Position numbers and translations under genes: made by a program. This document shows positions 22,381 to 30,974 of a stretch of DNA of 39,621 nt, one piece after another. Position 1 is the first letter of the stretch. Each line of letters begins with the position of its first letter. The DNA comes from Parachlorella kessleri (taxonomy: Eukaryota > Chlorophyta > Trebouxiophyceae > Chlorellales > Chlorellaceae). The notes beneath the pieces are model-generated. The model was not told the DNA's origin and did not search any database. It saw only the letters and a program-made list of their open reading frames with translations. Location of the stretch: contig BBXU01000016.1 in assembly GCA_001598975.1 (NCBI GenBank), positions 1 through 39,621 of the forward strand. Direction: 5' to 3'.

Positions 22381-22604
22381 TCTAGGTATACGTTGTATTT
22401 AATGACTATTGCAGCTGCACTTCTCACGGCTGGAGGCTCTTGGGACAGTAAGAGTGGCAGTTGCCACGCTGGAATCTGGCTGGAATACAGCATGGACACA
22501 GCAGGGGCGCCGATAGATGTTCGATTGATGCGGCTCGGGGCGTTGTCATCAGCAATCGCAGGCAAGTAGAATATTACGCTCAGTCCGCTGCGGTACACAC
22601 GGCA

Positions 22605-24380
22605 ATGAAGTGCATGCTAGTGACCTCCCAGTCCAGAAGCGGAGTTTCAAGCCCCAGGGCAAGCCCCTTCTTCGGCTGGAGGCCCGTTTGGCGTTTTTCA
22701 CAACGCCTGCAGATACCCCAAGCTCAAAACCAGGACCAACCTGACCTGGTAGAAAGGATGGTTGGCCTCTTCTTCGGCAAGAAAGCCCTTGAGGACCAGA
22801 CGCCTTTCGGCCTGAAGCGCATGTCAGCTGAAGATACGCCCGAGCTGTACCCTGCAACAACAACAGAGTTTGCAGCACCTGTGAAGGCGGACAATCCCGA
22901 AGTGGCCACATTCAGGCCCTTGCTGGCAAAGACACAGCTGGAGCGGAAACCTCTCAGGTTGGCATAGCAGCCTCACCCGATCCCTCCGAGATCATGCCAG
23001 CGCTGTTCAGTCCGTGCATGCAACTTGCCCAGCTACGCTTGATTTGCTCTCCTTGCTTGTACTGCAGGCTGGCCTATAATGCAAACAAGGATGGCTATAC
23101 CTCGGAAGCCTTCCACGCAGCAGTGGACACCTTCGGAGCAGCAGTGAGTTGCCTAGGTTATAGCCCCACACCCACTTACCCACTGTAGGTTGGGATAATA
23201 GTGTAGCGCTTCTGTACTGCTGCAGGTGGTTGTTGCAAGGACAGCCGGTGGGGCCGTCCTTGGAGCCTATAACCCTCGTGGCTGGATAGGCATAGGGGAG
23301 GACAGGGACGCATTGGCAGGTAATCATACCATCCTACACCGCAGACGCTCACCCCAGCATATCCGACGGGGCATCTGCAGCAGCAACTTCTGGTCGATCC
23401 GGCTTGATCTTTGCCTGTTCAGGCTATGCGCTGGCAATCTACATGCTTACGCGTTCCATCAACCATACCCTTTACATTTCGCGGTCCACGCCCTGCATGC
23501 ATCCTTGTGTGTGCAGCCTTCCTGTTTACATGGCCAGATGGCAACACATCAAAGCCTGCAGTGAAGCTCCCAAAGGTAAGCCCAGCGTTGAAAGCAAGTG
23601 CATGCAGAGGTTGTTTCGCCAAGGGCCATCACACTTCAGCATATTCCCACCCTGACCTGACCTCCAGAGCTTCCTTCTGCCATGGGTGCACGGGTTGCAG
23701 TGACACCCAGCACACCTTCCGCTGATGATGAGCAGCGAGGCCGCCTTGGCATCATGACTGCCCACGCAGGTCGGAGGCCCCGGGCTTGCCGTGATCGACA
23801 GGGGAGGCATCCAGTTTGGTGCAGAGGGCCTCACAATACCATTGACAGCACAAGCACCTCGGCTTGCCAAGTGCAGGTGGGCGGGCAGGTCTGGTATACT
23901 GCTGACGCCACAAGCAGGCAATACCATGCTATACTTGCGGGGCCTGAGGCGCAGTCGGCTTGCGCGACATGTGCTTCTGACTGGTGGGATAAGCCGTGCC
24001 CGTGTGCAGGCTGGGCACGTACTATGAGCGGCTCCCAGGCGGGGGTCGGTCACTCTTTGCCGAGGGGGAGAGCCTGAAAGGCACACAACTGACGGACCTC
24101 AAGGCAAGGTTCTAATGTGCAGCACGCCTGAAGAGGGCTGCAGCATCCCAGACGTTTGTAAGGTCTTGGCCTCTGCGTGGTCAAGCAGGGTTGCAATGTC
24201 TGCTTGAGAGCGGCCCTCTCGGATAGGCTGTTTGTACGGATTCGCTAAGTGTGAGGTGGAACGATAGGTTACTCGTCCTCAAACAACCTGGGCGTGTATT
24301 GTTTGCAGGTCTATGTTGCAGAAGGTGGCCCAATACAGTTCGAGCTGGATGGGGTGGTGTGGAAAACACGGCAGGGGTGA
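22605..24380 (+). CDS. TLDc-domain protein with predicted organelle-targeting N-terminus
   Basis: Seven exons join in frame: 22605-22957, 23068-23143, 23226-23319, 23517-23575, 23770-23876, 24010-24103 and 24309-24380 (284 residues). The N-terminal 50 residues ('MKCMLVTSQSRSGVSSPRAS') are rich in Ser and Arg and poor in acidic residues, like a plastid or mitochondrial transit peptide. From about residue 107 comes a TLDc domain of the plant type: 'LAYNANKDGYTSEAFHAAVD', 'VVVARTAGGAVLGAYNPRGW', 'AFLFTWPDGNTSKPAVKL', 'GGPGLAVIDRGGIQFGAEGL', then 'YYERLPGGGRSLFAEGESLK' and 'TQLTDLKVYVAE'. TLDc proteins are linked to oxidative-stress protection and V-ATPase regulation in animals; the role in algae is not established. 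Intron 6 starts with GC (AAG then GCAAGG). A TGTAA, the usual green-algal polyadenylation signal, lies at 24531. The start ATG is the first that gives a credible targeting peptide. Confidence 0.87.
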
Positions 24381-24679
24381 GGCCAGCACGACCACAGGGC
24401 CAGTGAACGGTGTTGTGGGTGTTGCCTTGCACCGTCATGCCTTTGTTGCACGACTTGCAGTTGCACCTCAATTGGTCTTCATGCCCGAACTATCAATATG
24501 TCGCTCTGGTACGACACAGTGCAACGAATTTGTAAGCCATATTGGGGTAGAGATTGCGAGCAAATAACCAAAAAAGGGAAGTGCTGGAAGAGAAATGGTA
24601 CGAGACCTTCAGCCACCGAGGCCCCTGCACCCCACCGCCCTCCAACGAGTAAGACGCAGTAGCAGCACCGGTCTGCAAT
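24381..24679. other. Convergent intergenic region
   Basis: The TLDc gene (plus) and the F-box gene (minus) end towards each other here. TGTAA at 24531-24535 fits a polyadenylation signal for the TLDc gene. Nothing else is recognised. Confidence 0.5.
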
Positions 24680-27600
24680 CTACCTTCCCCCTGCTAGGAC
24701 CGCGGCCACCTCGTCATCAATGCGGCGCATACTCAGGAGCTCATCCTCAAGCAGGAACCCCAGTGCGCCTGTGGCCAGAACCCACAGCCTGCCCTGCGAC
24801 CAGCGGGCAGCGCCCGCCCCCGGCTCCCCCGGCACCTGCATGCTGCCATCGTGGATGGCAACCACCTGCAGCGCATGGGCGGCACCAGCAGGCCCGGTGT
24901 GGGGTAGCTGTGTATTGGGCTGGGCTCACCATGCCGGCATTGACTGATTGTCTGACTGCTTCCTATGTGCATTTCGGACACACAGAACACACAACACACC
25001 ATGCTCGGGAGGTAGCCAGGGCGCAGCGGGGCAGAGTCGGTCGCATGTTGTCAGCCGCCCGCCACTCCAAGCAGCAGGCGAGGGAGCTGGTAAGGATGCA
25101 GCGTGTCCCATTGCTGGTCCCACCCAGCCCGCACCTGCTGCTGCTCCTGCGCCCGTGAGCCGCGGGTGCGATCAAGCCCCTGCTGCCCCGCTGCTGCGCT
25201 CGCCTCCTCTTCCTCCTCCTCCTCGTCTAACAGCCACTCTCGCAGCCCCCGGTGAGCCTCCTCCTCCTCAGCCCAGCGAGCCTCGAACTGCTCCACAGCC
25301 TCCAAGTCAGCCGGTGGCCAAGGGCGCGGCAGCGGGGCTGCGGGCACCACCCACGCCTGCTGCCCTGCCGCCACCGACCGGTTGCCAGTCACCTGCACAA
25401 CACACGCCCCGGCACCTACTCTTGTCCGAGCTGTGGCTCGTGTGCCGGCGCATGTACCAAGGCAACAGGGTGTGCAGCACCCCAGGAGTATGCGAATCAC
25501 ATGCCAGTAGCCACACCGGACACAGCTCACCCCCCCTCCAGCACGAGCCCAAGCGGTACCTTGGTTGCAATGACGCGTGCACAGGCTTCACTGAAGTCGT
25601 AGTGCACTCTCAAGATCTCCACGCTTGGCCCGCCGCACTCGGCAGCCCAGAGGCCGGCCAGCGGGTGCTTGGGCGTGGGCAGCGGCTGCTGCACCCGCTT
25701 CAAGTGGTGCACCAAGGGCACGGGGCTGCTGCCTGCACCGAAGCAAGGGACTGGGGAACCTCAAGCCTAGGAATTGGGCCTGAGACTAGTGCCTACCGAG
25801 CTAATCCACCTACCCGCAGAGGCACCTGTGCCACAAAGTACACATGCTTACCCACAACCGGAAAGCCTGGAGCCAGCCCAGTACATCGCTACTCAACCGG
25901 AGACCACGCCAGGACACATTGAGCGCCGTGTCGCCATCAACATATTCAGGCCTCACACTCTCTAGCGTCTTCACACCTCAGTGGGTCAGGCATATGGCCC
26001 TGCTTCAGTTTAGCTGCATCTCCTCTTCCAGTGGCCTTAGCTTATCTTGGGGAGAGAACTACTGGCTCAGAACTCAGGCAAGACTCAGGCTCCTTCTGCA
26101 TCCAGCCCTGTCAGTTCCGTCCAATCCGGTCCAGCCCAGCTCTACTCCCTGTTCGCACTACCTGCCACCCATGCTAATATGTGTCATGCTGCGCTGTACG
26201 CTACTCGCGCACCTGGTCCTGCGGGGCTCTTGGCTGCCCTCCTTCGCTGCTTAGCCCGGCCCGAGGACACGTGGGAGGCCATGAAGGCGAGCCACTCGAA
26301 CTCGAAGGATCCCTGGGGGCTGGTGCCCAAAATCTCAGCCCCGCCGGGCAGCTGCAGCAGCAGCAGCACCCAGCCCGGTGAGGGTCATAGGCAGGCCCCG
26401 CCGCCCCTTGCAGCAAGTGCATGGGCATGCAAGCACTACCACCAACGCGAACAAGGCGATATCTGTCCAGTTCCCGTGTTCTGCAGCTGAACTGGCAAGC
26501 ACCTGCCGAAGCAGGTGTGGCCAAAGTAGCCTCCGCTGAGCAGGTCTTGAGTGCGGATGTGGGCCTGCAGCGGCCCCACCAATATACCAGTCCCAGGGCC
26601 TAGCTTACACCCTGCCGGCCCTCATCCCCACCGAGGCTTGGCTGAGTGCCACGGACGCTGCTGCCTCGGCCGAGGGGGTCCGCCGCAGCGTCAGCCTACT
26701 AGAGCTGCCGGGCCCGTCTTTCACCACGGCATGCCGCTCATCCAAGACCTCCACCCTCACGCTCAGGCCCCGCCTGCAAGGGTGCAAGGGGGGCCCAGCA
26801 GTTCATCTGCCACCTCGGCACTGGCCAGGTCATCCACGCGGGGCAGGCGGCACGCCAGAACACAACAATACATCCAACATGCCACTATCACTGTCCGCTT
26901 GAGGCTTGGCAGGTTTCAGACTAGCACCTCGATGCTTGTTGGTAGCTGTTTAGCACCTGCTGCAGTACTTCAAACTCCCTCAGCACAGCTGGCACAATCG
27001 GACTCCAACCCGATTCCAATCAAATGCCGCCCCAGGTCCTGCAAGGGCGCCAGTGCCCATGGGTGCGCACCTGGGGCAGATGCTGCGGTAGGGTGTGCAC
27101 TCCACCTCCTCCTCCAGCCCGTTGCATTGTAGCTCCTCCCCTAGTATTCCATCGCGAGTCCAGGAGAAGGCTACGAGTGCGCCTACGGGCCCCTCCCCCA
27201 CCAGGCTCCAAAGGCCCACTATGGGGGCTGCACGGTGTAGCAAGTAGTAGAGGTCCCTGCAAGTGAAGGTGAGCTGTGTGCGCAAACTTCCGGCGGCTGG
27301 CTGTTTAGACACACACAGCCAGTTGGTCTACCGCCAGCCTGGCAGCAAGTTACAGCGCTGACTGACCCCTGAGTTCACGGTGGTTGGGTGCAGCACCTGT
27401 ACGAGCTTGGTGGCTTCAGTCCCCTGTAGCTCAAGGGGCTGCTTGTATTGGAGGCGGGTACAAGCCACCGGTGCAGCTGCGTGAGGCTGCCCCAGCTGTC
27501 GGTGCACAGCGAGTGCCAGACCCTCTCATCTTTCAATAGTCTGTTGAGTAATCTGCTGGCCAGGAGGCAGCTGTGGACGTCTGCGAGGGATAGCTGCTGC

Positions 27601-27680
27601 ACCACACGGGCCAGGCAGTCGGGTGGGAGGCTGCATAAGCCCGAGTGGGTCGGCTGCCAAGGCAGCCCAGCTGACTCCAT
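24680..27680 (-). CDS. F-box protein (plant type)
   Basis: Seven exons join in frame on the minus strand: 27397-27680, 27071-27256, 26611-26773, 26213-26351, 25560-25732, 25135-25392 and 24680-24865 (462 residues). The F-box is at about residues 18-64: 'LCSLPPDCLARVVQQLSLAD' followed by 'SRLLNRLLKDERVWHSLC'. F-box proteins bind Skp1 and bring substrates to SCF ubiquitin ligases. The rest resembles the C-terminal half of a plant F-box family (At5g39450-like): 'LHRAAPIVGLWSLVGEGPVG', 'FEFEWLAFMASHV', 'HPLAGLWAAECGGPSVEILR', 'CARVIATKVTGNRSVAAGQQ', an acidic run (seven Glu) and 'GRLWVLATGALGFLLEDELL'. The start ATG at 27680 is the first in the open frame. It is divergent from the membrane-protein gene at 28158. 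An eroded second copy lies at 34835-36100. Confidence 0.85.
26080..26180 (+). repeat. Interspersed repeat, copy 1 (in F-box intron 4)
   Basis: It has AGACTCAGGCTCCTTCTGCA, then TCCAGCCCTG and TTCGCACTACCTGCCACCCA. The same pattern recurs at 34905-35010, and in a third place that is split by the LTR element (30022-30044 plus 34675-34745). A weak fourth match is near 38125-38180. It is not itself coding. Confidence 0.75.
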
Positions 27681-28157
27681 ACTATGAAAAGTCAAAGTCT
27701 AGACCTTACAAAAGAAGAGCATGCGCAGTTCGAGGGTCATGCTAAGGAACGTCCCAGCCAGCGAAGTTCACCAAATCTTAACATCTTGCTGGGATTGGCT
27801 TGACACACAGATGGTGCACGAGCTGGCTTTCTCGAAATAAGTTTCAGCAGGCTTAGCATCACCTGCGCCTGCGGGCTAGGAAGGAAAGAAAGGCATCCGC
27901 AAACACCAATGGGTGGATGGCCTTGGTTGCATGCGCGAGGTACAAGGTGAATCTCATAACCCCTCGAGATCTCCTTTTTATAGTCAGCAAGTGGCCTGCA
28001 AGGCCGCATCTTTGTTGCAAGTTGCAGCAGTACCTTAATGTGCCCTTATGAACGCACAACGAAGACCCGAGGAATTCGTGTTGCCTTTAGAGCGTAGACA
28101 CGACAGCGAGGAACCTGATGGACTACTAGTAGGGGTACCGCAGGCTAGCATCTGCTA
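27681..28157. promoter_or_regulatory. Divergent promoter region of F-box and membrane-protein genes
   Basis: The 477 bases between the two start codons must hold both promoters. The part next to the membrane-protein gene (about 27860-28157, with CATCACCTGCGCCTGCGGGC at 27859) is conserved in the duplicated copy near 35909, including TGTGCCCTT and the run-up to the start. No clear TATA box was identified. Confidence 0.5.
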
Positions 28158-29324
28158 ATGGATCACTTGGCACCAATTGGCGCACAGCCTGATCAGCCGG
28201 TTTCGTTCCACCAGAACGCGGCCAGGGCAGACTGGGTGGGCAGCTTGCTGTCGATTGCCCTGCTGGTAGCGACGCTTCTTGTGATGAAGCGAGAGGGACA
28301 GGTGGGTGGCCTGTGACGGCAGAGACCAGGTGATGCAGCAATGCGAGTGAGCGCTTTTGCAGCTGCAGAGCAACAGTTGCTTTTGCTACTGTTCTCTTGT
28401 CGAACACAATCAGGTTACCTCGAGGATGCATGGGAGGACTGCAGTGTGTTGCCACATTGTAGCGTTAAATAGCAGAACAAGACCTCCTAATAGCCACCTG
28501 TTCCACCTACGGCGCAGGTTGTTGACCCCAGAGCCAACTACCTCTGGGCGGTTGCTGGGCCCCAAATAATGATGCGCTGGGCCCTGGGGGCGCGGCGCTA
28601 CGAGGCCCAGCGCAACCTGATCATATTTGTTATCCGGTTCCTGGCAATACATCTCGAGAGCGCCCTCCACCATGAGCAGGGCTTGTTCCTGCCACAGACA
28701 TGGCCGGGATTTGTGTGCGAGCTCCTACTCGGCAGCAGGGGTCTGGCTCAAGTGTGGGTGTCTTGCTGCTGGCAGCTTCCTCTTGGCCTTCAAGTCGCAG
28801 CCACTCTCCTTTCAGCCATAGGCTACTTTCTCCACATACCTAGCATTTGCGGCAGCCCTTCTGTTAGAGAGCTCTGTGCAGCGGCGTCAGCCGATAAGGC
28901 AGGAGCTGCAGCCACTGCCGCCGCATGCGCGGCTGCCGACGGCAAGTTTCAGACGCTCGCTGACCTCCTGGACTGGCCCTTCACTCCCTTCCTGCATGGC
29001 CGGCTAGCCGACAGATTCCCTGTCACTGACATGGCCCTCTGCGCAACTGTGCTGGCATGGTCGCACGTAGCCTTTGCAGTGGTTGGGTCAGCAGCGCTGG
29101 TGCTAGCCTTGCGCGGCTGGCAGGGGCGGGCGGCTGGCCGGGAAGGACCAGCTTCAGACAGGCGCACACGAAGTACAAGTGGGGGACCTCGGTTGGCCCT
29201 GCCTGGTGTGGCGGGGGTTACCCGATGGGAAGCAGCCATGTATGCCTTCTGTGGGCTACAATGTCTTTGGTGCATTCTGCGTGTGGCCTGCATCACGTTG
29301 TTTGACGCGCAGCATCATCAGTAG
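28158..29324 (+). CDS. Multi-pass membrane protein, family not recognised (copy 1)
   Basis: Two exons join in frame, 28158-28301 and 28518-29324 (316 residues), with intron GTGGGT...GCGCAG. I do not recognise the family. Likely membrane segments are 'SLLSIALLVATLLVM' (about 29-43), 'WQLPLGLQVAATLLSAIGYF' (about 130-150), 'LCATVLAWSHVAFAVVGSAA' (about 223-250) and 'MYAFCGLQCLWCILRVACIT' near the C-terminus. A conserved motif 'LADLLDWPFTPFLHGRLADR' lies between segments. Before the last segment the chain turns Arg/Gly-rich, and its frame differs from that used by copy 2, so one copy may be frameshifted or an intron may be missed there. The gene is divergent from the F-box gene and was duplicated together with part of it (copy 2 at 36171). 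Confidence 0.75.
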
Positions 29325-30044
29325 GTGGTAAACAATAATGTGCACAAACTCACTGCTGGAGCAGTCTTCATGTGGCTTGCCACTGAAACCGCTGCACAAA
29401 TTGGGTGTGATCTTTGTTTTATGTGTCCTTTCAACTCTAGAACTTACATGCATTGTACAATACTTAAGTACACCGTGTTACCATGAGAGACGTGGAGTGT
29501 AGCACAATATTGATATGTGCCGCCGTCTGGCACTGAGGTGTCTGTCGCAACTTCTGCTGCCTTTTACTGGGTTCTGAGGTGTACTATTTTGTAGAGATGG
29601 CAGGCGATCCGGACAGAGAAAAGGTAGGGCCAATCCTGACTGACAGTGCTGTGTGCAGTTATACCCTGAATCTTGCCTGAGATCTGATCTAGTAGCATCA
29701 TGAGAGGCAGCAACACTTGTTTGGTGACTGTATATGAGCTCATTGTAAGGCCGGATATTATGTGAACAGCAACTAGTGAGTATGGGAATGACTGCTGGCA
29801 CGTGACGTCGTTTGAGTTTAATCATGCTCGAATGTCCTATATGAACCTGGGAGGAACGAATGGTTAAGTGCAGACTTCACTTTCAGGCACCGAAGCTGAG
29901 GGAGGCGCGCACAAGTTTGTTGCGCCCCAAAAACAGCTAAGCAGCAGCTAAGCATTGTCAAGGGCAGTATGAATAGAAACTCCCATGGACGGCCAAGAAA
30001 AGGGTCCCTCTTAATCACAACTCAGGGAAGACTCAGGCGCATCA
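29325..30044. other. 3' flank of membrane-protein gene up to the LTR element
   Basis: The first 445 bases are conserved in the duplicate (TAGGTGGTA at 29322, TGTTTGGTGAC at 29718). The last 30 bases (AACTCAGGGAAGACTCAGGC) are the left half of the interspersed repeat into which the LTR element jumped. No gene was seen. Confidence 0.55.
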
Positions 30045-30826
30045 TGTCAAGCCAGCTAAGGTGTGCGACCTTAATTTGACGCCATATGTCAGTTTGAGTT
30101 TCATGTGTCTCTTGGCATGCGTAGCATGTGATTGCCTTTGTGTCTGATCTGCATGCTAGTCCGTCCCAGTCTGACTATGCATGAATCTGAAGTCTACTAT
30201 GGGTCTGACGGCTGTCCCTCCTTTTGCCACGTGTGTGGTAGACTTGTCAGTACCATTGCTGGTACAGCAGTACCGTTGCTGGTACACTTGCCTGCCTATT
30301 AAAGCCAGACCTTTGCCCTTTTCCCTTGGCTTTGTCTTGACTTTGAGTTACCAGCAAGTTGGTGGTCTGAGAGTTGACAGTTTGGCTGTGAGTCAGAGAA
30401 CTCCCCACTGTAACTAAAGAACAACTTTGGCTCGGTGAAACTCGGCAGGAAAGCCCCGGTGATTGGCTACAGAAGAGGCCTCACTGAAAGACAACAGTTC
30501 TGCGACTCTTACATCCCATAGCACTTGGAAGCCAGCTACACTTTCTAGCTCACCCTTCCAACCCAGCAACACACCGTACTTGGCAGCAGCCTACACTTCC
30601 AGGGCTCCCAACTGACTTAGCAACACCCAACACCAGTGTCTTCAGTGTCAGCCTGGCACTTGCAAGCACAGCAAGACCCCAACCTACCCTTCCAGTCTTA
30701 GCAACACCCCCCGACAGTGCTAGCTCGAGAGGATCTGCTCTCCTTAGACAGTAAAGAACCCGGAACCTCCCTCAGCAAAGGCACCCCTAAACGGCAAAAA
30801 TTTACGGGGCTGCGCCTTGCTTGGCG
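30045..30826 (+). repeat. 5' LTR
   Basis: It begins TGTCAAGCCAGC. It contains two tandem palindromic units (30250-30285), a TATA-like TATTAAA at 30297-30303 and TGTAA at 30409-30413, which could be the polyadenylation signal about 110 bases further on. The last three bases (GCG) differ from the 3' LTR (ACA). Confidence 0.92.
30250..30303 (+). promoter_or_regulatory. LTR promoter: tandem palindromes plus TATA box
   Basis: GTACCATTGCTGGTAC (30250-30265) and GTACCGTTGCTGGTAC (30270-30285) are near-identical palindromic units 20 bases apart, directly upstream of TATTAAA (30297-30303). The arrangement suggests a dimeric transcription factor site in the LTR promoter. The same block is at 34098-34151 in the 3' LTR. 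Confidence 0.6.
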
Positions 30827-30837
30827 ATCCCACCAGG
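30822..30837 (+). other. Candidate primer-binding site
   Basis: TGGCGATCCCACCAGG starts with TGG, as expected for pairing with a tRNA 3' CCA end, and lies at the inner edge of the 5' LTR. The tRNA is not identified with confidence; an arginine tRNA would fit in part. Confidence 0.45.
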
Positions 30838-30974
30838 GACTGTGAGCTAGCAGTGTCCAAGTCCCAAACCTTCTGAAGAAAGAGGCTACGTGTCAGCCAC
30901 GTCACAGCCACGTCGGAGCCACGTCTACGGCCTACGTCACCTTGTCTCAGGCACGTTCTCGCGAGATTTCGATT

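Larger units (their letters stand above)
25990..29770. repeat. Segmental duplication, left copy
   Basis: This block matches 34835-37750 in order and orientation. It runs from F-box intron 4 (CTTAGCTTATCTTGGGGAGA at 26037) through F-box intron 3/exon 3 and the divergent promoter, the whole membrane-protein gene and its 3' flank, to GGATATTATGTGAA near 29753. The left copy is complete; the right copy has internal deletions and insertions. The LTR element lies between the two copies. Confidence 0.85.

Noticed and set aside
24948..25922. Long plus-strand ORF of 324 codons, Pro/Ala/His-rich
   Set aside because: It is the antisense shadow of F-box exons 5 and 6. GC-rich coding sequence often leaves open antisense frames, and its composition is low-complexity.
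26551..27132. 193-codon plus-strand ORF in the F-box region
   Set aside because: Antisense to F-box exons 2 and 3, with no recognisable domain.
30181..30417. 78-codon ORF repeated in both LTRs
   Set aside because: It lies in the LTR promoter and is duplicated only because LTRs are identical. It has no Gag, Env or other domain, and the TATA box lies inside it.
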